64,000 bases of DNA, taken from the NCBI RefSeq assembly GCF_002102345.1, contig NZ_LQPP01000036.1, forward strand, positions 30,302 to 94,301, in the 5' to 3' direction. Numbering within the stretch: position 1 is the first letter of the stretch; each line of letters opens with the position of its first letter. This DNA comes from Mycolicibacterium peregrinum (GTDB lineage Bacteria > Actinomycetota > Actinomycetes > Mycobacteriales > Mycobacteriaceae). Positions 52,904 through 61,657 of the stretch are shown here, piece by piece. The notes beneath the pieces are model-generated. The model saw only the letters and a list, made by a program, of their open reading frames with translations. It searched no databases and was not told the origin of the DNA. The translations under genes were made by a program, and so were the position numbers.

Positions 52904-53290
52904 ATGCCGAAGATCCACTGGCTGGACAAGCCCGAGACCCACGACTACCCCGCTGCGGCTGACTACCTGGAGCTGATCGCCGACAAGGAAGCGGTCAGCG
53001 CCATCATCGACTCGTTGCGCAGCGGAACCGTCACGCACAAGAAAGCCAAGGACATCTTGCGCGCCGCCGGGCTGCCCCTGCTTCCGAAAGACAATGCCCA
53101 TGTCAAGGCGGATCTGCAGAAGGTGGATCAGGGCACAGCGCTGTCGCCGATCCTGCTGGTTCGCGGTCGGCTCTCCAGCGCCGTACCGTTGCAGATCGCC
53201 GACGGGTATCACCGGGTGTGCGCCAGTTACTACGTCGACGAGAGCACCGACATTCCCGTAATTCTCGCGCCCATACCCACTTCGGGATAG
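52904..53290 (+). CDS. ParB/Srx-like small protein, conserved hypothetical
   Basis: A 128-residue protein; ATG 52904 is set by AAAGGGG upstream. The C-terminal half reads SPILLVRGRLSSAVPLQIADGYHRVCASYY, resembling the ParB/sulfiredoxin-type motif D-G-x-H-R (100-104), which in those families binds nucleotides. The N-terminal half is helical with KKAKDILRAAGL, perhaps a small DNA- or protein-binding segment. Its job is unknown. It ends one base before the stop of the converging PLD-family gene. Confidence 0.65.
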   Translation: MPKIHWLDKPETHDYPAAADYLELIADKEAVSAIIDSLRSGTVTHKKAKDILRAAGLPLLPKDNAHVKADLQKVDQGTALSPILLVRGRLSSAVPLQIADGYHRVCASYYVDESTDIPVILAPIPTSG

Positions 53291-53291
53291 C

Positions 53292-55118
53292 TCAGCTGCC
53301 GAAGAACATCCGGTCGGCACAGTGCAGATCGGCGGGATCGAAGTACTTCTGCGCCCAGGCGTCGGTGGTGCCCAGGAACCACCCCGCCGCAGCGGCGGCA
53401 CTCCTACGGTCAGCGGTCACCCCGGCGGTGCCTGGTGATGTTCCGGACTTGCTGCTGAGCGTGTCCAGGAACTGGTAGTGATCGACCAGTTCCACAGCCT
53501 CGATCACGAAGGCCGTGGCAACGTCTTCATCACTGATGGCAAGCAGGTTGTCACCGTTGGCCTGTTCCCCGCCCAGCGCCAGATTCGACGATCCGCAGTA
53601 CACCACCGGGTCTGGACCGCGGAAACCACACACCACGAACTTGTGATGTACCTCGTGCCCGACAACTTGTGGCACCTGATCGAACGGCGGAGGCAGGACC
53701 ACGTGGCCCGGCTTTCCCGTTACCAACAGGCCCGTCTTCCGGCCCCGCACGTACAGAGAGACGCCCTTGGGGGCGTCGGAGATTCCCATGCTGAACACCG
53801 CCGGGTCCGAATGGATCTGATTCAGTGCGTCGTAGACCGGGTTGGCCGAGGTGCCGCCCAGGTCCATGACCGCGAAGAACACCGACCCCGGCAGCGATGC
53901 TGTTGTCGTTTCGGCGTGCACGCGGTCTACCAACGCGCCCAGGATCTGGCCGGCGGTGTCGGCGGTGTGTGGCGCGAAAGTGATCGACGTGGCCGGGGTG
54001 TCCGACCCGGCGCCGCCGAACGGGTAAGGGACGGCTGCCCACTGCGACGCCGCGAACGGTTTGGTTTTGACCCCGTCCTGCCACACTTCGTCGAACACCG
54101 CGGCGTAGGTGGCCGCAACCTGCCGGTCATCGAAGACCAGGACATGGTTGGCGTTGACATACAGTCCGTTGATCGAGAAGTTCGTCGACCCGGTCAGCAC
54201 GGTGCGCGCGCCGTCCTTGTCGGAGACCACCAGCACCTTGTCGTGGGCGTAGCGGCTGAAGTGGCCCCGCAGGGTCGAGTCGGTGCCCGCCTGCGCGATG
54301 AACAAGTCGTAGAACTGGTCCTCGGGTGTCGGGCTGGTGGTGTTGTGGTGCTCGGGGCAGTTGTCGAGAATGATCCTGACCTGATTGCTCGCGGCCAGCT
54401 TGAGCAGCAAAGAACACACGTCGGGTTCATTGAGGTCGTAGGCGAAGACGTCGACCGACAGCGACGGATCGGACTGCGCCTCGGACAACAGATCGAGGAC
54501 ATGCTTGCGAGCCGTGAACCCCAGCCACTCGTATTCCTCTGTGTAACTGTAGGTTTGGCCACCCGGTCCGGCGGCTGCCGCAGTCGAGGTGTCGAAGATC
54601 AACGAATCGTCCGCAGGCCGCAGGTGTGTGGCCGACCCGAAATGCCGGACGAACGCCTGGGATTGCACATAGCCGCGGGTGAAACCGGCTGCCAGGTTGC
54701 CCTTGACGAAGGGGCCGACTTCCACCTCGACGGCCACCGCGCGGCTCGAGTCCAGCGGTTGCAGGGCGCCGTCACCATTGAAGTAGCGCGGGGTGACGAC
54801 ATAGGTGTACGCACCGAAGGCCGGTGAGCCGCCCTGATGTACGAGGCCGGGCACATGCACCCAGCGAAACTTGTGGATCGGGGCGTTCACACTCGAGAAC
54901 GGGGACTGTCCCGGTACCTGGGCATGCGCCGGCGACGCGGCCAACCGCAGATTGTTGTCGACGTAGTACGGCGGAACTCCGGGCGGATGAACCTCGACGG
55001 TGAATCCGGCCAAACCGGTACGCGCCGAGGCGGTCAGGTCGAAGGCCAGCAGGGTTTTGGCGTCACCGCAGAAGGCGTTGACGGCGAGCACGGCATTGGA
55101 GGCGCGGACGGTCGACAT
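53292..55118 (-). CDS. Phospholipase D-superfamily protein with two HKD motifs
   Basis: A 608-residue protein; ATG 55118 follows AAGGAG. No signal peptide is evident. Residues about 1-180 form a separate domain (LLAFDLTASARTGLAGFTVEVHPPG, then FRWVHVPGL), probably a beta-sandwich. Two PLD repeats follow: His292-Asp-Lys294 with GSTNFS (310-315), and His491-His-Lys493 with GSSN (509-512), so both catalytic half-sites are complete. PLD-family enzymes cleave phosphodiesters in lipids or nucleic acids. Substrate cannot be assigned; the extra N-terminal domain and absence of export signal make a cytoplasmic nuclease or lipid enzyme equally possible. Confidence 0.85.
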   Translation of the reverse strand: MSTVRASNAVLAVNAFCGDAKTLLAFDLTASARTGLAGFTVEVHPPGVPPYYVDNNLRLAASPAHAQVPGQSPFSSVNAPIHKFRWVHVPGLVHQGGSPAFGAYTYVVTPRYFNGDGALQPLDSSRAVAVEVEVGPFVKGNLAAGFTRGYVQSQAFVRHFGSATHLRPADDSLIFDTSTAAAAGPGGQTYSYTEEYEWLGFTARKHVLDLLSEAQSDPSLSVDVFAYDLNEPDVCSLLLKLAASNQVRIILDNCPEHHNTTSPTPEDQFYDLFIAQAGTDSTLRGHFSRYAHDKVLVVSDKDGARTVLTGSTNFSINGLYVNANHVLVFDDRQVAATYAAVFDEVWQDGVKTKPFAASQWAAVPYPFGGAGSDTPATSITFAPHTADTAGQILGALVDRVHAETTTASLPGSVFFAVMDLGGTSANPVYDALNQIHSDPAVFSMGISDAPKGVSLYVRGRKTGLLVTGKPGHVVLPPPFDQVPQVVGHEVHHKFVVCGFRGPDPVVYCGSSNLALGGEQANGDNLLAISDEDVATAFVIEAVELVDHYQFLDTLSSKSGTSPGTAGVTADRRSAAAAAGWFLGTTDAWAQKYFDPADLHCADRMFFGS

Positions 55119-55294
55119 GATGGAACTCCTTCGGCGTCGAGCGCGGTCGGACTGCGGCTGTACCTCAGGATGCATTGACCGGCGGTAAATCGCGCGCGTA
55201 CTCGGCTACTCGAATTACTCAGGCTCACAGCAAGTTACGAGCCAACGGACAGCACTTTCTCCGCCACTGGAGTCGACGGGCTACATTCGAACTC

Positions 55295-56062
55295 ATGACC
55301 ACCGTCCTGACCACTGACCACGACGCCATCCGGGTCCTCACCCTGAATCGTCCACAGTCGCGGAACGCGCTGGGACGCGAGCTGATCGAGGAGCTGCACC
55401 GCGCCCTGGACGACGCCGATACCGACCCGGCCGTACGGACGATCGTGCTCACCGGGACCGACCCCGCGTTCTGCGCCGGCGTCGACCTCAAAGAGGCACA
55501 GACGCTCGGCATGGAGTACTTCGAGAGGTTCCGGTCGCACAACTGCATCACCAAGACCGGCGAGTTGCGCACCCCCATCATCGGGGCAATCAACGGAGCG
55601 ACGTTCACCGGTGGGCTGGAGATGGCTCTGGGCTGCGACTTCCTGATCGCCTCCGAGCGGGCGGTGTTCGCCGACACCCACGCCCGGGTCGGCATCCTGC
55701 CCGGCGGTGGGATGACCGCACGACTGCCTCACGTGGTGGGTGCGGCCATGGCGCGCCGGCTGTCGATGACCGGGGAGGTCATCGACGCCGCGCGCGCCGA
55801 ACGCCTCGGCCTGGTCACCGAGGTCGTGTCGCACGAGCGGCTACTGGAGCGGGCTCTGGAACTGGCCGGTCAGATCGCCGAGGTGCCGGGACCGACCATG
55901 GCCGGCCTCAAAGAGATCTACACCCGCGGCAGCCAGCCGATCGTCGGTCCCGCGCTCGCCGCCGAGCAGGAGATCGCCGGCGCGCAGACCCGGGATTTCG
56001 ACGGCCTGGGTGACCGCTATCAGGCGGTGGCCCAGCGTAACCGGGGCCAGATCGACAACTAG
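55295..56062 (+). CDS. Enoyl-CoA hydratase/isomerase-family protein
   Basis: A 255-residue crotonase-fold protein from ATG 55295. Oxyanion-hole segments are present: FCAGVDLKEAQ and NGATFTGGLEMALGCDFLIAS. The second catalytic position reads HARVGILPGGGMTARLP, with Gly where classic hydratases keep Glu, so it may be an isomerase or another crotonase reaction. It hydrates or isomerises enoyl-CoAs in fatty-acid or side-chain breakdown. Its stop overlaps the stop of the converging alcohol dehydrogenase gene through the palindrome CTAG. Confidence 0.88.
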   Translation: MTTVLTTDHDAIRVLTLNRPQSRNALGRELIEELHRALDDADTDPAVRTIVLTGTDPAFCAGVDLKEAQTLGMEYFERFRSHNCITKTGELRTPIIGAINGATFTGGLEMALGCDFLIASERAVFADTHARVGILPGGGMTARLPHVVGAAMARRLSMTGEVIDAARAERLGLVTEVVSHERLLERALELAGQIAEVPGPTMAGLKEIYTRGSQPIVGPALAAEQEIAGAQTRDFDGLGDRYQAVAQRNRGQIDN

Positions 56063-57105
56063 CCCGTCGAGGCCGGCTCGATGATCGTCATCCCCGGCCC
56101 GGTGGGCGTGTCCATGGCGGCCATCGCCGCGCCCGCCTGATCGAGTCCCACACACCGGGTAACCAGCAACTCCGGTTGCAGTGCACCGGACGCGAGAAGG
56201 CCCAGCATTGCCGGGTAGTCGACGGCAGGCATGCCGTGCGACCCGAGGATCGCGAGTTCCTGGGCGATCACCCGGTCCATCGGGAGCGCGGTCTGTGCCG
56301 CATCACCCAGCAGGAGCCCGACCTGGATGTGCCGGCCGCGCCGCCGCAACGAGGCCACGGAGGCCGCCGCGACCGCAGGATGTCCGATCGCGTCGACCCC
56401 GATGTGTGCACCGCCACCGGTCCGTTGCACCACTTCCGCTGCGGTGCCGGGGATCTCGGTGGAATTGATCAGCTCATCGGCTCCGAGACGGTTCGCGACG
56501 TCGAGCGCCTGGGCGCTACGGTCCACGGCAACGACCTTGGCGCCGAACGCTTTCGCGATCATCACTGCCGACAGGCCTACCCCGCCGCACCCGTGAACCG
56601 CGACCCACTGCCCGGGCCGCACCTCACCGTGGGTGACCAGGGCTCGGTACGAGGTCGCGAACCGGCACCCCAGCGAGGCCGCTGCCACGAACGAGACCGC
56701 GTCGGGCAGACGGACAAGGTTGGCCTGCGCCCGCGGGACCGCGACCCGCTGCGCGAAGGAGCCGGGCAGAGTGAACCCCGGCTGGAGCTGGTCGGGGCAC
56801 ACCTGGGCATTGCCGGACACGCAGAACTCGCAGCGACCGCAACCCAGGACGAACGGCGCGGTCACCCGATCGCCCACCTGCCAGCCCGCCACCTCGGCGC
56901 CCACCGCCACGACGGTCCCGGCGAATTCATGTCCGGGAATGATCGGCAAGGCCACCGGATCGTGGCCCCGCCACGCGTGCCAGTCGGACCGGCACACGCC
57001 GGTGGCCGCCACCTCGACGACCACCCCGTCGTCGGAACACTCAGGATCGGCCACGTCGACCACGACGGGCCGCCCGCCCACATCGGAATAGACCACTGCA
57101 CGCAC
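56059..57105 (-). CDS. Zinc-dependent alcohol dehydrogenase (MDR family)
   Basis: A 348-residue protein from GTG 57105. Catalytic zinc ligands: Cys in ATGVCRSDWH and His in IPGHEFAG; the four structural-zinc cysteines are in LGCGRCEFCVSGNAQVC. The NAD motif is GCGGVGLSAVMIA. It oxidises a primary or secondary alcohol to the carbonyl (or the reverse). It is the last gene of a minus-strand operon with a transporter, an LLM monooxygenase, an NTF2-like protein and a PIG-L deacetylase (31-base gap after the latter), so it may oxidise an alcohol or aldehyde released in that pathway. Confidence 0.92.
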   Translation of the reverse strand: MRAVVYSDVGGRPVVVDVADPECSDDGVVVEVAATGVCRSDWHAWRGHDPVALPIIPGHEFAGTVVAVGAEVAGWQVGDRVTAPFVLGCGRCEFCVSGNAQVCPDQLQPGFTLPGSFAQRVAVPRAQANLVRLPDAVSFVAAASLGCRFATSYRALVTHGEVRPGQWVAVHGCGGVGLSAVMIAKAFGAKVVAVDRSAQALDVANRLGADELINSTEIPGTAAEVVQRTGGGAHIGVDAIGHPAVAAASVASLRRRGRHIQVGLLLGDAAQTALPMDRVIAQELAILGSHGMPAVDYPAMLGLLASGALQPELLVTRCVGLDQAGAAMAAMDTPTGPGMTIIEPASTG

Positions 57106-57136
57106 AGCTGCGATGGTAGGCCGGCTCCTGCCCGGT

Positions 57137-57811
57137 TCAGCGATGCCGCTTCAGAATGAAGCCGACGGTGCGCCCGCCGAATCCCGGCAGGGCGGGCGTC
57201 GACATCTCCACCTGTTGCCGGGCCTGTTCGACGACGGGAGTCTGCGGGTCGAGCACCGACAGGTAAACCTCATGGGCGGCAAGAGAACTCACTGCCACAT
57301 CGGTATAGCCGTCGACGACCTCACAGTGCGACGGGTCCGGGCCGTTCTCGAAGAGCCAGGCCGGCGGGTCGGTCAAGCTGTCGTACGCCGCCGCGACGGC
57401 GTGGGCGAATTCGATGTGGTCACGCTGATTGGGTGCGCCGGGCGCCCAGCTGGGCCCGCTGTAGAGGGTGACGACGACGTCGGGACGCACCGCCACGATG
57501 GTCTCGGCGATCTTCGCCCGCAGTTCGGGAGTGTCGCGGATGTTGCTGTCCGGAAAGTCCCAGAACGACACGTCATCGACGCCGACGGTGGCGGCCGACC
57601 GCCGCTGCTCTCCCTCCCGCAGCGGTCCGGCCTGTTCGGGCGGCATACCGGCGATGCCGACCTCACCGCGCGAAGCCAGCGCGTACTTGACGGACTTACC
57701 CTCGTCGGTCCACTTCGCGACGGCAGCCCCGACACCGTATTCGGGATCATCCGGGTGCGCCACCAACACCAGCGCGGTCTGCCAATCGGAGGGAAACGGT
57801 TGCACGGCCAT
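57137..57811 (-). CDS. PIG-L/LmbE-family deacetylase
   Basis: A 224-residue protein. Zinc-site signatures: AHPDDPEYG (His19, Asp21, Asp22) and NQRDHIEFAHAV with the distal His. The family removes acyl groups from N-acetyl sugars; MshB and Mca of mycothiol metabolism belong to it. This copy differs from both in context: it is two bases after the NTF2-like gene in a catabolic operon. It may deacylate an amide-containing substrate or a mycothiol conjugate; which is unknown. Confidence 0.88.
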   Translation of the reverse strand: MAVQPFPSDWQTALVLVAHPDDPEYGVGAAVAKWTDEGKSVKYALASRGEVGIAGMPPEQAGPLREGEQRRSAATVGVDDVSFWDFPDSNIRDTPELRAKIAETIVAVRPDVVVTLYSGPSWAPGAPNQRDHIEFAHAVAAAYDSLTDPPAWLFENGPDPSHCEVVDGYTDVAVSSLAAHEVYLSVLDPQTPVVEQARQQVEMSTPALPGFGGRTVGFILKRHR

Positions 57812-57813
57812 CG

Positions 57814-58212
57814 CTAACTCACCCGGGTGTTGTGGGCGGAACGGATCAGCCAGCGCTCGTCGTTCTCGACGAGGACGTAGCTGATGATGCCGCTGCGGTC
57901 CTGTGCCTGGGCACCCGGCTGGACGTGGTCGGGCCAGTCCCAGCGGGTGTGCACCAGCGCCACCCCCGGTGCGATCTCATCGATGGCCTCGACCCGCTGG
58001 GTGTAGTTGTGCTTCTGCCGGACAACGGATTCCGGAACATTGCGGTGCCCTTCGACATTGTCTTGACGCGAAGTCCACCACAATCCGCTGTGCGCGACAA
58101 AGTCGGCATCCTCGGTGAAATACCGACCCCAGCCATCCATGTCGTGCGCTACCCACAGGTCGGTGGTGGCGGCCATGACGGCCCTGATGTCCTGTCGGTC
58201 CTTCAGATTCAT
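57814..58212 (-). CDS. SnoaL-like (NTF2 fold) protein
   Basis: A protein of about 132 residues. ATG 58212 (MNLKDRQDIRAV) is the likely start, though TTG 58233 in frame is possible and the ribosome binding site is poor for both. Pattern: a helix with MAATTDLWVAHDMDGWGRYFTEDADFVAHSG followed by strands (VALVHTRWDWP, GIISYVLVENDERWLIRSAHNTRV), as in SgcJ/EcaC-type proteins. Function is unknown; between an LLM monooxygenase and a deacetylase it may be an isomerase or hydrolase in the same pathway. Confidence 0.82.
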   Translation of the reverse strand: MNLKDRQDIRAVMAATTDLWVAHDMDGWGRYFTEDADFVAHSGLWWTSRQDNVEGHRNVPESVVRQKHNYTQRVEAIDEIAPGVALVHTRWDWPDHVQPGAQAQDRSGIISYVLVENDERWLIRSAHNTRVS

Positions 58213-58253
58213 TCCACCAGTGTCGGACCTCAACCGTGGTTCATGTCAATGCC

Positions 58254-59618
58254 TTACGCCCAGTACGGCGGCCGGTGCGCGGCGCCGGGATGGTCAGGCG
58301 AGAGCAACGGTCCGACCCCACCCAGATGCTCACGGAGTGTCACCCGCTCACCGTGGTCGGGCACCCTGCCGCGACGACGCAGTTCGGGCACGACATGGCG
58401 GGCGAAGTCGACAAAGGTGCCCGGTGTGGTGACATAGGCCAGGTTGAACCCGTCGACGTCGGCCTCGTCGGCCCAGCGTTCGAGTTCGTCGGCGACCTCC
58501 GTCGGTGAGCCCACCACCACCGGGCCACGCCCGCCCAGACCGACCTCGTCGGCCAACTCCCCCGCCGTCCAGTTCCGGTCCGGCGTGGTAAACGATGCCA
58601 GCGCCGAACGATTGGCCTCGGTCTGCACGTATCTCAGCGGTTCGTCGGCACCGAGCTCGGCCAGATCGACCCCGGTCCAGCCGCCGAACAGCGCCAGCGC
58701 ACCGTCCGCGCTGACGTACTTCCGGTAGTCGTCCAGCTTGGCCACGGCCGCCTCATGGGTCTCTGCGACGATCGGGGTCAGCATCGTGAAAACCTTGATG
58801 GATCGGGGATCCCGTCCATGCTCGGCCGCAGCGGCGCGCAACGCCTTGACCGGCTCGGCGACAATCTCGGGCGTCGGGCCGGAAACGAACACCGCCTCGG
58901 CATGCGCCGCGGCGAACCGGACCCCTCGCGGCGAGGCACCCGCCTGAAACAGCACAGGGGTGCGCTGCGGAGACGGTTCGCACAGGAACGGCCCTGGGAC
59001 GCTGAAGTAGCGCCCCTTGTGCTCGATGTCATGGACTTTCGCCGGGTCGGTGAACACGCCCCGCTCCCGGTCACGGACGACGGCGCCGGGTTCCCACGAT
59101 GTCTCCCACAGCTTGTAGCAGACCTCGAGGTACTCCTCGGCGATCTCGTAGCGCTCGTCGTGCGGGATCTGGGCATCCAGCCCCAGATTCCTGGCGGCAC
59201 TGTCGAGATAGGAGGTGACGATGTTCCAGGCCACCCGGCCGTCGGTCAGGTGGTCAAGCGTCGAGAACCGGCGCGCCAGCGCATAGGGCTGCTCGTAGGT
59301 CAACGACACCGTGACACCGAATCCCAGGGTCTCGGTGACCGCCGCCATCGCCGAAACGGCCAGTGTCGGGTCGTTGACCGGTACCTGTGCGGCGTCGGCC
59401 ACCGCGGCATCCCGCGATCCGCCGTACACGTCGTAGACGCCGAGCACGTCGGCCAGGAACAACGCATCGAAGCCGCCGGCCTCCAGCGTGCGGGCCAGAT
59501 CCGTCCAATACTTGAGTTCGCGGTACCGGTAGCCCTGGTCTTCGGGGTGGCGCCACAAACCCGCGGACTGGTGTCCGACGCAGGCCATGTCGAAGGCGTT
59601 GAGATAGATCCTGCTCAT
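58254..59618 (-). CDS. LLM-class flavin-dependent monooxygenase (NtaA/SnaA/DszA group)
   Basis: A 454-residue TIM-barrel protein from ATG 59618, overlapping the MFS stop (ATGA). Group signatures: LARTLEAGGFDALFLADVLG, RVAWNIVTSYLDSAARNLGLD, and GRYFSVPGPFLCEPSPQRTPVLFQAGASPRG. Enzymes of this group use FMNH2 and O2 to cleave C-N or C-S bonds (nitrilotriacetate, dibenzothiophene sulfone, EDTA and alkyl sulfur compounds). A flavin reductase must be supplied elsewhere. With a dedicated importer next to it, it probably starts breakdown of a small nitrogen- or sulfur-containing compound. Confidence 0.92.
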   Translation of the reverse strand: MSRIYLNAFDMACVGHQSAGLWRHPEDQGYRYRELKYWTDLARTLEAGGFDALFLADVLGVYDVYGGSRDAAVADAAQVPVNDPTLAVSAMAAVTETLGFGVTVSLTYEQPYALARRFSTLDHLTDGRVAWNIVTSYLDSAARNLGLDAQIPHDERYEIAEEYLEVCYKLWETSWEPGAVVRDRERGVFTDPAKVHDIEHKGRYFSVPGPFLCEPSPQRTPVLFQAGASPRGVRFAAAHAEAVFVSGPTPEIVAEPVKALRAAAAEHGRDPRSIKVFTMLTPIVAETHEAAVAKLDDYRKYVSADGALALFGGWTGVDLAELGADEPLRYVQTEANRSALASFTTPDRNWTAGELADEVGLGGRGPVVVGSPTEVADELERWADEADVDGFNLAYVTTPGTFVDFARHVVPELRRRGRVPDHGERVTLREHLGGVGPLLSPDHPGAAHRPPYWA

Positions 59619-60931
59619 CGCGCATCCCCGATCTCGTCCCGATGCGTTTCCCGCGCGAAATAGGCCGCCGCGAACGTGATCGCCGTCAGCACCACGAAAT
59701 ATCCGACGATCAGCCACGGGCTGCCGCCGCCTGCGACCAGCAGCGCCGCCGCGATCAGCGGTGCGAAACCACCCGAAAGCACGGCACCGATCTGATACCC
59801 CAACGAGGCGCCGCTGTAGCGCACCCGGGTATCGAACAGCTCCCCGAACCAGGCGGCCTGCGGCCCGTACATGGCGTCGTGGGCGACGTTGACGCCGAAC
59901 ACGATCGACAACACGATCGCGATGTGGGACCCGGTGTCCGCCGCGACGAAGAACAGGATGAGGGCGAGCACACCGGCCACCGCACCGAACAGATACGGAG
60001 GCCGCCGGCCGATCCGGTCGGACAGCATTGCCCACGCCGGGGTACTGACCAGGCCGATGGCCGACGCGATCAAGACGGCCGTCAAGCCGACCTGGCTGCC
60101 CGCGGACGACGAATCCTGCAGATAGGTCAAGGAATACGTGGTCAGCAGGACGAACAGGGCGATCTGTGAGAACCGCAGTCCGGTGGTGATCAACACATTG
60201 CGCGGTTGGGTGCGCAGCACCTCCAGCACCGGCAGCCGCGCCACCTCACCGCGGTCTCGGACATCGGTGAACACCTCGGCATCGGTGAGCCTCAGCCGGA
60301 TCACCAGACCGACGACGACCAGAACGGCACTGAGCAGGAAGGGGATTCGCCAACCATAGGCCAGGAAGGTGTCGGGTCCGGTGATTGTCCTGGTGAGGTA
60401 GAAGACCGCCGTCGACAACAACATGCCCGCCGGCGAACCCAATTGGGTGAAGCTGCCGAACAGACCGCGTCGACCGGCAGGCGCGTGTTCCACCGAAAGT
60501 AATGCCGCACCACCCCATTCGGCCCCCACCGCCAGACCCTGGAGCAACCGCAGGAACACCAGCAGCACGGGTGCGATCAGCCCGACCTGGGCGTAGGTCG
60601 GCAGCAGTCCGATCGCGAAGGTACTGAGGCCCATGCCGACGAGTGCCGCTACCAGAACCGATTTGCGGCCCAGCCGATCTCCGTAGTGGCCCGATATCAG
60701 GGCGCCCAGGGGCCGGGCCCCGAACCCCGCGGCGTAGGTCGCGAACGAGGCCAGTGTGCCTGCCGTCGACGAGATATTCGGGAAGAACAGCGGTTTGAAG
60801 ACCAGGGCCGCGGCCGTGGCGTACAGGTAGAAGTCGTACCACTCGATCGTGGTGCCGACCGCACTGCCCAACGCGACGGTGCGCGCACTCGGCTTGGCGG
60901 TCGCCAGTGAACGTGGGTCGGTAACAGTCAC
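59615..60931 (-). CDS. MFS transporter of the metabolite:H+ symporter (MHS) group
   Basis: A 438-residue protein with 12 helices from GTG 60931. MHS signatures: GSAVGTTIEWYDFYLYATAAALVF near the N-terminus, GHYGDRLGRKSVL after TM2, and RLLQGLAVGAEWGGAALLSVEHAP. Members import organic acids, betaines and aromatic acids with protons. It is the first gene of the five-gene operon and is read together with the LLM monooxygenase (four-base overlap). The substrate is presumably that of the operon. Confidence 0.93.
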   Translation of the reverse strand: MTVTDPRSLATAKPSARTVALGSAVGTTIEWYDFYLYATAAALVFKPLFFPNISSTAGTLASFATYAAGFGARPLGALISGHYGDRLGRKSVLVAALVGMGLSTFAIGLLPTYAQVGLIAPVLLVFLRLLQGLAVGAEWGGAALLSVEHAPAGRRGLFGSFTQLGSPAGMLLSTAVFYLTRTITGPDTFLAYGWRIPFLLSAVLVVVGLVIRLRLTDAEVFTDVRDRGEVARLPVLEVLRTQPRNVLITTGLRFSQIALFVLLTTYSLTYLQDSSSAGSQVGLTAVLIASAIGLVSTPAWAMLSDRIGRRPPYLFGAVAGVLALILFFVAADTGSHIAIVLSIVFGVNVAHDAMYGPQAAWFGELFDTRVRYSGASLGYQIGAVLSGGFAPLIAAALLVAGGGSPWLIVGYFVVLTAITFAAAYFARETHRDEIGDAR

Positions 60932-61003
60932 GTGGCCGCAGGTTATGCGGCGCCGGGAGCGCCCGGAAGATTTGTCCTCAGTGTGACGTAAAGGCGTCAG
61001 GCG

Positions 61004-61612
61004 TCATGGTTTGACGGTCGCCCCGTGCACCAGGATGGCCGCCGTCTGCGACACCCACTCGTCGTCGAGTTCACGTTCGGGCCACAGCAGCATCCGCAGC
61101 ATGGTCGACCCGCCGATGAGCTCCACGAGGCGGTCGGGGTCGACATCTGGTTGGACCTCACCCCGCACGATGCCGTCGACAATCCTGGCCCGCACGGTGA
61201 CGAACGTTCCGGCGAACCGCTGCATCACGCGGGAGTTCAGGTCGGTGTCGGCGACGACGTCGGCGACCAGTCCGGGCAGGGCCGCACGCATCACCGGGCT
61301 GGTGAATACATCGCGGGCGGCGCCGATCATCGCCCGGATGTCGGCGGCGATGTCACCGGCCGGCGCGGTCAGGCCCGACGCGGTCGCGGGGAACACCGCC
61401 TCGTGGACCAACTCGGCCTTACTCGACCACCGGCGGTACAGCGCGGTTTTCGTGGTCTGCGCGCGCTCGGCAACCGCGGCCATCGTCAGGTTCGCGTAAC
61501 CGATTTCGACAAGCAGGTCCACGGTGGCCTGCAATATGGCAGCGTCGATGCGCGGGTCACGGGGACGCCCCGCTCCGGCGGTCTTGCCAACCGGTGATGG
61601 CTCTGCTTTCAT
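61004..61612 (-). CDS. TetR-family transcriptional regulator
   Basis: A 202-residue protein from ATG 61612; the open frame upstream is not needed. Helix-turn-helix at about residues 38-62 (ANLTMAAVAERAQTTKTALYRRW), then a helical domain with the C-terminal type seen in TetR_C_16-like proteins. It diverges from the kinase-like gene with 45 bases between starts, and the near-palindrome at 61614-61632 sits directly in front of it, so it probably represses both directions. Confidence 0.9.
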   Translation of the reverse strand: MKAEPSPVGKTAGAGRPRDPRIDAAILQATVDLLVEIGYANLTMAAVAERAQTTKTALYRRWSSKAELVHEAVFPATASGLTAPAGDIAADIRAMIGAARDVFTSPVMRAALPGLVADVVADTDLNSRVMQRFAGTFVTVRARIVDGIVRGEVQPDVDPDRLVELIGGSTMLRMLLWPERELDDEWVSQTAAILVHGATVKP

Positions 61613-61613
61613 A

Positions 61614-61632
61614 ACGCTACTAACAGTATCGT
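61614..61632. promoter_or_regulatory. Near-palindrome, probable TetR operator
   Basis: ACGCTACT-AAC-AGTATCGT has eight-base arms with one mismatch. It lies two bases upstream of the tetR start and 26 bases upstream of the kinase-like start. Confidence 0.55.
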
Positions 61633-61657
61633 AATTGTGGCCGTAAGGAACAGTTGA

